IMG/VR virus record: IMGVR_UViG_3300035698_007284
Location: 1 to 54,229 of that record
Length of the DNA: 54,229 nucleotides
Source of the DNA: a virus
Strand: one strand, 5' to 3'
Shown: in pieces, positions 8,073 to 15,203 of the stretch
How positions within the stretch are numbered: the first letter of the stretch is position 1
How the letters are laid out: each line of letters opens with the position of its first letter
The notes under the pieces: generated by a model
The model's database searches: none
Told to the model about the DNA's origin: nothing
What the model saw: the letters and a program-made list of their open reading frames with translations, nothing else
Program-made: the position numbers and the translations under genes

Positions 8073-8101
8073 ATTATAGCATATTTTTTGTATTTTGTCA
8101 A
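8073..8101 (-). promoter_or_regulatory. Consensus sigma-70-type promoter of the left operon
   Basis: On the minus strand TTGACA (8101-8096) and TATAAT (8078-8073) are separated by exactly 17 bases. Transcription would start near 8066 and run through a leader of about 110 bases into the gene at 7954. Both hexamers are perfect matches, so this is expected to be a strong promoter used by host RNA polymerase early in infection. Confidence 0.85.
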
Positions 8102-8104
8102 CCG

Positions 8105-8123
8105 TTTGAAATTTTTGTTCAAA
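8105..8123. promoter_or_regulatory. Inverted repeat between divergent promoters, operator candidate
   Basis: TTTGAA (8105-8110) and TTCAAA (8118-8123) form a perfect 6-bp inverted repeat with a 7-base spacer. It lies just upstream of the left -35 box and between the two divergent promoters, where a dimeric repressor or activator could control both directions. Confidence 0.4.
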
Positions 8124-8178
8124 ATCCACATTTTTTTATGTAGTACTCGAGTAGTTTGGATTATCAACATTATTATTA

Positions 8179-8207
8179 TTGATTTATCAAAAAAATACTG
8201 TTATAAT
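8179..8207 (+). promoter_or_regulatory. Rightward promoter candidate
   Basis: TTGATT (8179-8184) and TATAAT (8202-8207) are separated by 17 bases. The first usable ATG of the next gene is at 8209, so the message would be leaderless or nearly so. The frame open from 8179 starts inside this promoter and is unlikely to be translated from there. Confidence 0.55.
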
Positions 8208-8208
8208 A

Positions 8209-8592
8209 ATGGTACAATTTGATCTAGACGAGTGTATAAATTTTTTGGTCAAACAGATGAGTCTAATTACTGAAAAAGAAGCATATAATATGTGGGCAGT
8301 TGATATCCCCTGGTTAGTAGTTATCCAGAAAGGCATGACAATTAGGCAGGTGTATAGAATTACTGATTTCAATAGGTACGTTGCTATAAGAGATGCTGTT
8401 CTTAAATTTATTGAAGAATTCAACTTGCCAGGCAAAGTTTATGATTATAGAGCAGGGGGTAAGTTTTCTTCAGATATTGAGATTACCACTAGATGTGGAA
8501 TAAACAATCATGTCCTTAGAGGCCATGAAAACTTTATAGGACAGTCTCTAGAAGAGTATAGCATAATCTATACAGGTTTAAGAGGTAGTTAG
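8209..8592 (+). CDS. Hypothetical protein, first of a tandem paralogue pair
   Basis: 127 residues from ATG 8209, immediately after the -10 box; possibly leaderless. It shares with the next gene the segments IPW-VV--KG, R-Y-A----V-KFI-EF-LPGK-YDY and a closing D-E-T-CG. The two arose by duplication. No known family; no membrane segment. Its position at the head of the rightward block suggests an early protein. Confidence 0.7.
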   Translation: MVQFDLDECINFLVKQMSLITEKEAYNMWAVDIPWLVVIQKGMTIRQVYRITDFNRYVAIRDAVLKFIEEFNLPGKVYDYRAGGKFSSDIEITTRCGINNHVLRGHENFIGQSLEEYSIIYTGLRGS

Positions 8593-8593
8593 T

Positions 8594-8887
8594 ATGTTAC
8601 GAAATGTTGAAGACGTAAGAAAAATATCAGGTGAAATACCCTGGGTAGTAGCGGTTAGAAAAGGAAAACTTGAAAGAGTTTATAAAGAGACTGCTGTGAA
8701 TAGGTATTCAGCAGTTGTAAAGGCAGTTGATAAATTTATTAAAGAGTTCAAACTTCCTGGAAAGGCCTATGACTACTTCGGTGGTAAAAAGTACTCATAT
8801 GATGTTGAAGTGAGTGCTAAGTGTGGTGTGGATTTAAGAAAACAGAAGGCAGTGGATTACAGCAACTGGCCTCAGACAATGCCTTGA
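8594..8887 (+). CDS. Hypothetical protein, second of a tandem paralogue pair
   Basis: 97 residues. Paralogue of the preceding gene: EIPWVVAVRKG, NRYSAV, KFIKEFKLPGKAYDY and the final KCGVDL align with it. An AGAGG site precedes the ATG. It lacks the first 25 and last 25 residues of its neighbour. Function unknown. Confidence 0.7.
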   Translation: MLRNVEDVRKISGEIPWVVAVRKGKLERVYKETAVNRYSAVVKAVDKFIKEFKLPGKAYDYFGGKKYSYDVEVSAKCGVDLRKQKAVDYSNWPQTMP

Positions 8888-8895
8888 TACCACTG

Positions 8896-9045
8896 ATGTT
8901 TTTAAGATTACCTAAACCCCTTAGAGTATTATTTTCAGTAATAGTATTGATAGTAGTACTTTATATTCTAGTAACACTATTTCCTATACCTTATGCAATA
9001 GCATTTGGTACGGGAGCAGTTACTGGATGGTTCCTAAAACCCTAG
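8896..9045 (+). CDS. Small membrane protein
   Basis: 49 residues from ATG 8896, 8 bases after the upstream stop. Nearly the whole protein is hydrophobic (about 10-45), one or two helices ending in a GWFLKP tail. The frame is open to 8821 but that part overlaps the preceding gene. Translation is probably coupled. Confidence 0.5.
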   Translation: MFLRLPKPLRVLFSVIVLIVVLYILVTLFPIPYAIAFGTGAVTGWFLKP

Positions 9046-9055
9046 GAGGACTTAA

Positions 9056-9805
9056 GTGGACGAATCAATTATCCCTATTGACCCAGAAAACCCAGAGTTT
9101 GATGACCTCCAGAGAACTAGAAAGGAAAGAAAAGAAAAAGCTCTGTCTTCTTTAATTCTTCAGAGAACTGACAAAACTGATTTCACTGATGGAAAAATTC
9201 CCACAAGAAAAATTAGAGGTGGCGGAAAGGTTAGATATGTTCCTGCTTGGTGGTTCATTAGGCAGAGTAACGCATTATTTGACTATATGTGGAGTTTTGA
9301 CATAGAGAGTGAAGAGAAAGTTGATGACAGAGTAAGAGTTAAAGGAAAAGTCACTGTTCATTTTCCTGAAAGAGTAGTTGAAGACTTTGACAATGGTAAA
9401 CTTATTAAAAGAACTACATATGGTGCAGTGAATGTTAGTAAGACCCAATATGGTGGAGCGGAAGTAAAAAGGTATTCTGGAGGGGACAATAAGGGTAAAG
9501 AGATTTCAGTCTCAGATGACTTTAAATCTGCTGCTTCTGATGCAATGAAGAAGTGTTACACTTTATGGGGAATGGCAGCAGACATTTACGGGCCTCGGGA
9601 GCAGATGGAAGAAGAGATAGATGAAGACGCTCTAGAGAGATTTGAGACAATATACAAAGAAGGTGAAAAGAAAGGGTATACTAGAGAAGATGTTGATCAG
9701 ATCTGTCTAGAGAAAAATAAGTTTCCTCTAAGTCAGTTAGGTAATAAATTTGTTCTTCAATTCCTAAATGACCTTAGGAGTATAGAGCCAAAGAAGAGTG
9801 AGTGA
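9056..9805 (+). CDS. Rad52/22-like single-strand annealing protein
   Basis: 249 residues. The start is GTG 9056 after AGGAGG. The core has the Rad52-family pattern: VRYVPAWWFIRQSNALFDY followed by a beta segment, then SDDFKSAASDAMKKCYTLWG near residue 160. Such proteins anneal complementary single strands during phage recombination. The C-terminal 60 residues are acidic and helical, probably a partner-binding tail. The SSB-like gene follows, and RusA and a RecB-like nuclease lie in the same block. Confidence 0.8.
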   Translation: MDESIIPIDPENPEFDDLQRTRKERKEKALSSLILQRTDKTDFTDGKIPTRKIRGGGKVRYVPAWWFIRQSNALFDYMWSFDIESEEKVDDRVRVKGKVTVHFPERVVEDFDNGKLIKRTTYGAVNVSKTQYGGAEVKRYSGGDNKGKEISVSDDFKSAASDAMKKCYTLWGMAADIYGPREQMEEEIDEDALERFETIYKEGEKKGYTREDVDQICLEKNKFPLSQLGNKFVLQFLNDLRSIEPKKSE

Positions 9806-9884
9806 ATGGGGGTCCTGCCCCATTACTATAACCCCAGTAGTACCAGTGGGACACTATGATCCAAAAAATTTAGGAGGAATACAT

Positions 9885-10319
9885 TTGGCAGACGAAAGCT
9901 TTATCCCAACCGTAGACTTTACCGACTCGATTGAGTTGGGCCCCATCGAACCCGGACTGTATGGTTTTCAGATCAGTAAGTGGCAATACGGTACAGGTCC
10001 CTCAGGTGATCCTAAAGTTGATGTAGCCTGTGATGTGGTTAGGCCGGAAGGCGTACCCGGAAAGGTCTTTGACTCCATTAACTTGAAGAACGAATACACC
10101 AAACCTCGTGCCCGGAAAATAATGCTTATCACTGGTATGATTTCCCAGGAAGATGGGGAAAAGAACAAGGCATTTAGCATGCCGGCTACTGGGGACATGC
10201 TTGGAAGGCAGTTCTCAGCCAGGGTCAAAACTGTTGAGCAAGAAGGCTATCCCGACAAGAGCGTTTTCACCACGATGTTCGCTATTGCCGAGTACGATGC
10301 ACTTGCAGCTAAAACCTAG
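9885..10319 (+). CDS. DUF669-like single-strand DNA-binding protein
   Basis: 144 residues from TTG 9885, chosen because a perfect AGGAGG lies 7 bases upstream; an upstream GTG (9798) has no site. The order PGLYGFQI, then a beta strand with KVDVACDVVRPEG, then K-F-I-LKNEY, then GRQFSARVKT resembles phage DUF669/OB-fold proteins that act as SSBs. Base composition is clearly GC-richer than its neighbours, with C-ending codons, as expected for a highly expressed or recently acquired gene. It directly follows the annealing protein. Confidence 0.6.
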   Translation: MADESFIPTVDFTDSIELGPIEPGLYGFQISKWQYGTGPSGDPKVDVACDVVRPEGVPGKVFDSINLKNEYTKPRARKIMLITGMISQEDGEKNKAFSMPATGDMLGRQFSARVKTVEQEGYPDKSVFTTMFAIAEYDALAAKT

Positions 10320-10338
10320 GCCCTAGGAGGAACCGAAA
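10315..10338 (+). repeat. Copy 1 of a dispersed 24-bp element
   Basis: CCTAGGCC then CTAGGAGGAAC then CGAAA. It matches the element at 45971-45994 in 21 of 24 ungapped positions on the same strand. It includes the stop codon of the SSB-like gene and an AGGAGG with no start codon at useful distance. Confidence 0.6.
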
Positions 10339-10361
10339 TCTCTACTGGGGTACGTACCGTA

Positions 10362-10409
10362 GACTGGACTCAGCTGATGATGACCCACGTTGTTGGCCTG
10401 AGTCCAGTC
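10362..10409 (+). other. Perfect 12-bp hairpin
   Basis: GACTGGACTCAG (10362-10373) pairs perfectly with CTGAGTCCAGTC (10398-10409) around a 24-base loop. There is no run of T after it, so it is not a standard terminator. It may protect or process the SSB message. Confidence 0.65.
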
Positions 10410-10421
10410 AGATTTACTAAA

Positions 10422-10520
10422 ATGGAAACACTTATCAAACTACTAATTAAGGTAGCAATATTCATAGTGGTGTCTTATGCAGTAGTTTGGTTTACACTAG
10501 GACTAGCGAGGGGATTTTGA
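10422..10520 (+). CDS. Single-helix membrane miniprotein
   Basis: 32 residues: a short basic N-terminus, then one hydrophobic helix (about 7-28) ending in ARGF. The stop is one base before the RusA start, so it fits the operon. No clear ribosome site; low certainty that it is made. Confidence 0.4.
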   Translation: METLIKLLIKVAIFIVVSYAVVWFTLGLARGF

Positions 10521-10521
10521 T

Positions 10522-10887
10522 ATGTATATAGAAATGCCTTACATAGGTAAAGACATTTCGGAAAACTATTATAAAATTGTTGGGAAAGGTGGAGTAAAAA
10601 CTAATAAGACAAAACCAGTCGTTACCAGGTGGATGAACGACTTTGCAGATAAGGTTAGAAACAGTTCAGAGCATTCAGAGATGTTTGGTCACTCAGTTAG
10701 AGTATCATTAGCAGGAAGATTCATAGATGAAAGAAGTACTCCTGACCTGCATAATCTCCATAAGGTAATAGGTGATGCATTAGAGTCAGCTATTGGTACC
10801 AATGATAGACATATAAGGTTTAGAGACACTGGATACACAACTGGGCATATGAGACCTTTAATCTTAATGGAGATAGAAATTATTTAA
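10522..10887 (+). CDS. RusA-like Holliday junction resolvase
   Basis: 121 residues, family length. The RusA signature is present near residues 72-92: an aspartate before HNLHKVIGDALE, then a TNDRHI strand, placing the metal-binding aspartates as in RusA. It resolves branched recombination and replication intermediates. It belongs with the annealing and SSB-like proteins upstream. Confidence 0.75.
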   Translation: MYIEMPYIGKDISENYYKIVGKGGVKTNKTKPVVTRWMNDFADKVRNSSEHSEMFGHSVRVSLAGRFIDERSTPDLHNLHKVIGDALESAIGTNDRHIRFRDTGYTTGHMRPLILMEIEII

Positions 10888-11046
10888 TCCTATATTGGCT
10901 ACTATCAGCTTCTGCCTCCCAGCAGCGATCAGCCTAACCCCCCTTTATTGTTTCATTAAGCTGGTAGTAGCCAATATGGGATTAAGAAATAAATCCCATA
11001 TGTGCTTGGTCGGGTCGCCCCTGCCCGGACTGGCCCGGCCAGGCAC
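10886..11046 (+). ncRNA. Structured RNA with two competing hairpins
   Basis: A 26-bp stem joins 10886-10911 to 10958-10983, all paired with two G-U wobbles, around a 46-base loop that has its own small CTGC/GCAG hairpin. The 3' part of that stem (10974-10983) can instead pair perfectly over 10 bp with 10992-11001. Next, 11002-11009 pairs with 11039-11046 around GC-rich inner hairpins (CGGG/CCCG; CTGGCC-C-GGCCAG at 11030-11042). Mutually exclusive stems just before a ribosome site are typical of cis-regulatory RNA. It leads into the queC operon. It matches no preQ1 riboswitch consensus that I know. Confidence 0.65.
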
Positions 11047-11076
11047 CCCATAAAATCTAGAAAGAGGTTGTTAATA

Positions 11077-11415
11077 GTGGGTAACTATGTACTTAGAGTA
11101 GACAAAGAGAGAGTACCCTGGTTAATGAATTACCTATCTAACATGATTAAGAGTGGCCAGTTAGCAGAAGAGGATGCACCTGTTGTTAATCAGATAATCT
11201 ACAACATGAATGCAGCCTATAAAGCAGGTAGAGGTTCATTATCCTTCATCCAGGTTCCCCTGATGAAGTTTGAAGCAGACCTAATGCACAGTTTAAACCA
11301 GGCAGTTTGGAGAGGCATGAGGAATGAGCCTGAACAGACTGTACAGATCCATGGTGAAATTCCAGGTTACGAACTTGGAGATGACCCAGGATTTGATTAT
11401 AGAAGACTAACATAA
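11077..11415 (+). CDS. Hypothetical protein downstream of RNA element
   Basis: 112 residues from GTG 11077, 8 bases after an AGAGG. The frame is open to 11002, but that part is the GC-rich structured RNA and has unlike codons. The middle is helical (PWLMNYLSNMIKSG). No family recognised. First gene after the structured RNA, directly before queC. Confidence 0.6.
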   Translation: MGNYVLRVDKERVPWLMNYLSNMIKSGQLAEEDAPVVNQIIYNMNAAYKAGRGSLSFIQVPLMKFEADLMHSLNQAVWRGMRNEPEQTVQIHGEIPGYELGDDPGFDYRRLT

Positions 11416-11432
11416 GTAGGTACGGAGGTAAG

Positions 11433-12125
11433 ATGGTAAGAAAAAGTATTGTGGTACTTTCTGGGGGTCTTGACAGCGCAGTAACAGCTTACTTCGCTAA
11501 AGGTGAACTAGGAACTGAAGGAGAGTTATATACTCTCTCATTTTCGTATGGCCAGAAACATAAAAAAGAGCTTAACTGTGCTTCCCAATTATCTATGGAG
11601 TTGGGAGCAACAGAGCATACTGTATTAAGTCTAAACCTCGGTCAATTAGTTAGATCCTCACTAATGTTTGGGGGTCAAGAGATACCAAGTGGAGGAGTTA
11701 AAGAGGGAGAAATACCTTCTACTTGGGTTCCTCAAAGAAATACAATCTTCTTGGTACTTGCTGCGGCGTATGCAGAGAAAGTAGGTGCCTCCTCAATCTA
11801 TACAGGTGTAAATGCAGTCGACTACAGTGGTTACCCTGATTGCAGACCTGACTTCATTAAAGCAGTAAACATGACCATAAACCTGGCCTCTAAAAAGTTT
11901 GTAGAGACAGGTGAAGGTTTTGATATTAAAACTCCACTAATATACCTCAGTAAACCAGATATAATTAAGATGGGTATGAAACTTGGTGTTCCCTTTGATA
12001 ATACCTGGAGTTGCTATAAAGGGGGTAAGAAGGCGTGTGGAAGCTGTGATTCTTGTCTCATCCGGAGGCAAGCATTCTTGGATGCAGATTCTATAGATCC
12101 AATAGAGTATGAGGAGGTAGGATGA
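11433..12125 (+). CDS. queC: QueC, 7-cyano-7-deazaguanine (preQ0) synthase
   Basis: 230 residues, full length. The N-type ATP pyrophosphatase loop SGGLDS is at 10-15. The zinc-binding cysteines C194, C202, C205 and C208 are all present. It converts 7-carboxy-7-deazaguanine to preQ0 using ATP and ammonia. It has a GGAGGTAAG site and is followed by folE, dpdA-like and queF genes. QueD and QueE are 6-8 kb further on, so the virus carries the entire GTP-to-preQ0 route. Confidence 0.95.
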   Translation: MVRKSIVVLSGGLDSAVTAYFAKGELGTEGELYTLSFSYGQKHKKELNCASQLSMELGATEHTVLSLNLGQLVRSSLMFGGQEIPSGGVKEGEIPSTWVPQRNTIFLVLAAAYAEKVGASSIYTGVNAVDYSGYPDCRPDFIKAVNMTINLASKKFVETGEGFDIKTPLIYLSKPDIIKMGMKLGVPFDNTWSCYKGGKKACGSCDSCLIRRQAFLDADSIDPIEYEEVG

Positions 12126-12511
12126 GTAATAAGAGAGACACAGAAGAAGATAAGGAGAATTATACAGGGGAACCAAAGGGATCTCCAGTTCCAAAATACA
12201 TACTGTTAGGTATGGGTCTTCTAGTAATCGGAATTTCTGCTATATTTATACTTATGAGTACTGGAAGTGACCCCCCTGACAAAAGGGATGCTCCTTTTAA
12301 GTTAATGACAGATAGAGGAGTATATTATTTAGTAGAGTACCAAATAAGAGCTGATGGCATCTTAGTTGGAAGAGAGTATATTGACAGTTTACAAGATGGT
12401 AGTCTTATTATAACTGGGAAAGGATTTGATATACTTTGGAGATTGCCTGAAAATCAGATGCCCCAACAGCCCATTGGTAATCCTGGAACACAAACTGGAG
12501 TAGTAGAATAA
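12122..12511 (+). CDS. Single-pass membrane protein
   Basis: 129 residues. A polar, charged N-terminus (1-24), one helix at about 26-45 and an extracytoplasmic or cytoplasmic domain of about 80 residues with DGxLVGREY and GSLIITGKGF strands. It overlaps queC by 4 bases and shares one base with folE, so it is made with the pathway genes. Role unknown. Confidence 0.65.
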   Translation: MSNKRDTEEDKENYTGEPKGSPVPKYILLGMGLLVIGISAIFILMSTGSDPPDKRDAPFKLMTDRGVYYLVEYQIRADGILVGREYIDSLQDGSLIITGKGFDILWRLPENQMPQQPIGNPGTQTGVVE

Positions 12512-13101
12512 TGGCAAAAGAAGATCTAAGAATGGGACTGGAGACATTCGTTCTAAATCTAAAACAGAGGTATAAAGGTTGGGAAGGTTATTCTCAATTC
12601 GAAGGCACTCCTGAAAGATTAGAAAGGATGTATGAAGAGTTCTGCTGGACACCTGAAGCAATAAAACTTGAGTTGGACAAAGTATTCAGAAAATTTGACC
12701 AGGACTTTGAGGAAATGATAATTGGTGGCCCATTTACTGTTTTCTCACTCTGTCCCCACCACTTCCTTCCCTGTAGGTTCACTGTATTTATAGGATATGT
12801 TCCTAAATTGGAAGATGAGCCTAAAGTGCTAGGGCTATCAAAGTTAGGTAGGATAGCAGAAATATTGGGTAAAAGACCCATTCTGCAGGAGCAGTACACA
12901 AAGGATATAACTGATGTGATACTGGAGAATCTAGGGCCAGAGGGTGTTGCAGTTAGTGTTACTGGTGAGCATAACTGTATGACATCTAGAGGAATAAAAC
13001 AACCAGATGCAAGGATAGTAACTAACATGATTAAAGGTTCCTTTTTAGATGAAGAGGCAACTAGAAATGAGTTCTTATCCTTTGCAAGGGCATATAAATA
13101 A
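12511..13101 (+). CDS. folE: FolE, GTP cyclohydrolase I
   Basis: 196 residues. Zinc ligands appear in CPHHFLP (C81, H84) and EHNCMTSRG (C156). GLSKLGRI near 108 and the QEQYT segment near 126 are family motifs. The enzyme opens GTP to 7,8-dihydroneopterin triphosphate, the first step toward preQ0. Having it on the virus frees the pathway from host folate regulation. Confidence 0.95.
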   Translation: MAKEDLRMGLETFVLNLKQRYKGWEGYSQFEGTPERLERMYEEFCWTPEAIKLELDKVFRKFDQDFEEMIIGGPFTVFSLCPHHFLPCRFTVFIGYVPKLEDEPKVLGLSKLGRIAEILGKRPILQEQYTKDITDVILENLGPEGVAVSVTGEHNCMTSRGIKQPDARIVTNMIKGSFLDEEATRNEFLSFARAYK

Positions 13102-13110
13102 GGAGATAAG

Positions 13111-13863
13111 ATGTTATTAGCTTTAGAATGGCCCCTAGACCTTATGGAGGAATTCCAGGAACTAGCTGACTTCGATTTTATACTTACTCACTTAATGGTT
13201 AAGGGCACACCTTACTATGAGTACTACAAAAATAGTAACAAGTATAAAATGTTAGATAACAGTACTAATGAACTTGAAACTCCCTGTGCCTGGGCAGATA
13301 TTAAAGAGGTTGCAGATAGTATAGGACCTAATAAAATTTGCCCTCCCGATTACTTAGGTGATAGCACAAAGACACTTAAGGCAATAGAAGATGCACTTAT
13401 GGAGTATGAACCTGATCAACTATTACCTATCATACAAGGCTCTACTCATGGTGAGGCATTATATGCTGCTGAAAAGATAGAAGGCTGGGGATGTACCTCA
13501 ATTGCAGTGCCTTACGATATAACTTTGGACAGACGAACTGCTGGTTTAGAGGCTATGGCTGAATCCCGGTTTCAGGTAGTAACTGACCTTATACTGAACA
13601 GAACCTTTCATTGGATACATCTATTGGGCTGTACAGGCACTGATGAACTACTTTCTTATGGGAAGGAAGAATTTGAAACAGTACTTTCAATAGATACTGG
13701 TTTTCCTATAACACAGGGACTCCACGGGATACAGTTGGGCAAAGATGAGCCTTTGGATAAGAAAACTATGCTTGACTTCGATAAAAAGAAAGTAGATGTT
13801 GGTATGGAAACTCTTAGTATATGCTATTACAATATAGCGTATCTTAGAGCCTGTATAACTTAA
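13111..13863 (+). CDS. dpdA: DpdA-like 7-deazaguanine transglycosylase
   Basis: 250 residues, a compact TIM-barrel of the tRNA-guanine transglycosylase superfamily. Visible landmarks are MLDN (47-50), PPDYLGD (78-84), IIQGSTHGE (107-115), HLLGCTG (170-176) and SIDTGFP (193-199), where D195 is the likely nucleophile. It lacks the usual C-terminal zinc domain of tRNA enzymes, as in short phage DpdA proteins, which exchange guanine in DNA for a 7-deazaguanine. Location between folE and queF supports a DNA-modifying role. A tRNA substrate cannot be excluded. Confidence 0.85.
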   Translation: MLLALEWPLDLMEEFQELADFDFILTHLMVKGTPYYEYYKNSNKYKMLDNSTNELETPCAWADIKEVADSIGPNKICPPDYLGDSTKTLKAIEDALMEYEPDQLLPIIQGSTHGEALYAAEKIEGWGCTSIAVPYDITLDRRTAGLEAMAESRFQVVTDLILNRTFHWIHLLGCTGTDELLSYGKEEFETVLSIDTGFPITQGLHGIQLGKDEPLDKKTMLDFDKKKVDVGMETLSICYYNIAYLRACIT

Positions 13864-13874
13864 AGGAGGAATGC

Positions 13875-14351
13875 ATGAACCCGGTAAGAGTAGATTTAGA
13901 CCAGGACCTAGTGGCCAAAATAAAAGGGCTGACTGTAACCTATGGAGTGGAACCCCAACCAGGGTTACTAATTCCTATTCCAAATAGGTTCCCAGAAAAT
14001 ATCTATATGGTAGACATAACTACAAGTGAGTTCACAAGTCTTTGTCCACTGCACACAGCACAGCCTGACTATGCCACTATTGGTATAGAGTATACCCCAG
14101 GAGAGAGCCTAGTCGAGTTAAAGTCGTTGAAACTTTACCTAGTTAGTTACAGACAGTGTCCTGTCTTCCATGAAGAGATCTGTAATCTGATCTTAAATGA
14201 CCTAGTGGAGGCTATTGAACCACTAGAAATGCACATCAAAGGTATCTTCACAACAAGAGGTGGACTAGACACAACTGTTCACTCCCATTATACAAGACCT
14301 CTTAGCCCTGAAGAGATAGAGGCCTATAAAAGGCAAGTAGATGTGGGTTAG
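13875..14351 (+). CDS. queF: QueF, preQ0 reductase
   Basis: 158 residues, the single-domain (YkvM-like) length. SEFTSLCPLHTAQPDY (51-66) carries the nucleophilic C57 and the acid D65. LKSLKLYLVSYR (82-93) is the NADPH-binding motif, and FHE is at 98-100. It reduces the nitrile of preQ0 to the aminomethyl group of preQ1. In this viral operon it implies that preQ1, not preQ0, is the base to be inserted. Confidence 0.93.
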   Translation: MNPVRVDLDQDLVAKIKGLTVTYGVEPQPGLLIPIPNRFPENIYMVDITTSEFTSLCPLHTAQPDYATIGIEYTPGESLVELKSLKLYLVSYRQCPVFHEEICNLILNDLVEAIEPLEMHIKGIFTTRGGLDTTVHSHYTRPLSPEEIEAYKRQVDVG

Positions 14352-14850
14352 AGGAGCCACTCCAGGGGACGTTGATATAATAGTGTCAATGGCCTCCGAC
14401 TACAAACCCTATATAAATCCCTACGTCCTTAACCCCACCCAAATAATGGCCTACTTAGATGAGTGGCTAGTTGGAGTAGAGAATGATCAGGTAGTAGGGT
14501 CTGTTCACTATGTTACATTAAGTAATATAGTATCAGATAAGGCTGTTAGGAACTATGCCTACTTAAAGCATATGAGGCAGGTTGATGAAAAAGTTCTTCA
14601 GATGTGTGTAGATAATGGTGGAATGTTCCTAGGTCAGATAACCTGTCCTGGTAAAGGCAGCCTAAGGGTACTGATTGACTATTTAAAGTCTGAATTCTCT
14701 CCAATATACTCATGGTTATCAATAACAAGCCCAGTTATAAGTTACTATCAAGAGAAATTGGGCTTTGCCTTTTCACAGGAGTCTTATGGGTTCATGAATA
14801 TCTATAAAGGTGACTATTCTTCTTTTAGGTTGGGAACATGGCAGAGATAG
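14341..14850 (+). CDS. GNAT-like acyltransferase
   Basis: 169 residues, overlapping queF by 11 bases. Layout fits the GNAT fold: IRGATPGDVD-like start, EWLVGVENDQVVGSV strand pair, a central GQITCPGKGS where acetyl-CoA would bind, and the C-terminal SPVISYYQEKLGFAFSQES, typical of GNAT beta6-alpha4. The substrate is unknown. Its tight link to queF suggests action on preQ1 or on preQ1-DNA (inference). An unrelated protein acetyltransferase is possible. Confidence 0.65.
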   Translation: MWVRGATPGDVDIIVSMASDYKPYINPYVLNPTQIMAYLDEWLVGVENDQVVGSVHYVTLSNIVSDKAVRNYAYLKHMRQVDEKVLQMCVDNGGMFLGQITCPGKGSLRVLIDYLKSEFSPIYSWLSITSPVISYYQEKLGFAFSQESYGFMNIYKGDYSSFRLGTWQR

Positions 14851-15194
14851 TTGGAACTCCAATAAATCTGAGAAAAGATAGACTACAGGTATTCTGTAAG
14901 AATCCTGACTATGAAAAGAACTTAGATAATGTTCTTGAATGGGCAAAAAGAAAGATGATGGAGGATGCTGAAAAGTTTTCAGGAGACTGGAGACATACTG
15001 GATTAGTAGGTCTTTCAGTTCAATGCGTTGATAAGGCAGATAGAATCTTTGGTTATATAGTGGATGATAGCCCAGGCCACGATAAGCTTGAAGATGAATT
15101 TGAAGATCTTATAACCTATGCAATAAATATGTTCATGTACTATGGTACACTAATGTCTGAAGCTGAGGGAACAAACTTCACTAGTAAGCGATAG
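14838..15194 (+). CDS. DUF1599-like (nucleotide modification associated) MazG-fold protein
   Basis: 118 residues, overlapping the GNAT gene by 13 bases. A helix with LVGLSVQCVDKADRIF is followed by DEFEDLITYAINMFMYYG, giving the metal-binding D/E set of MazG-like NTP pyrophosphohydrolases of the PF07659 type. That family is tied to phage base-modification clusters. It probably hydrolyses a canonical or modified nucleotide. Confidence 0.6.
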   Translation: MAEIVGTPINLRKDRLQVFCKNPDYEKNLDNVLEWAKRKMMEDAEKFSGDWRHTGLVGLSVQCVDKADRIFGYIVDDSPGHDKLEDEFEDLITYAINMFMYYGTLMSEAEGTNFTSKR

Positions 15195-15203
15195 AGGTTA
15201 ATC

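Noticed and set aside
10362-10409. Intrinsic terminator after the SSB-like gene
   Set aside because: The stem is perfect but no T-run follows and the operon continues at once.
10886-11046. A known preQ1 riboswitch class
   Set aside because: The short preQ1-I/II/III consensus features as I know them are not visible. The structure is much longer, so it is listed as a new candidate instead.
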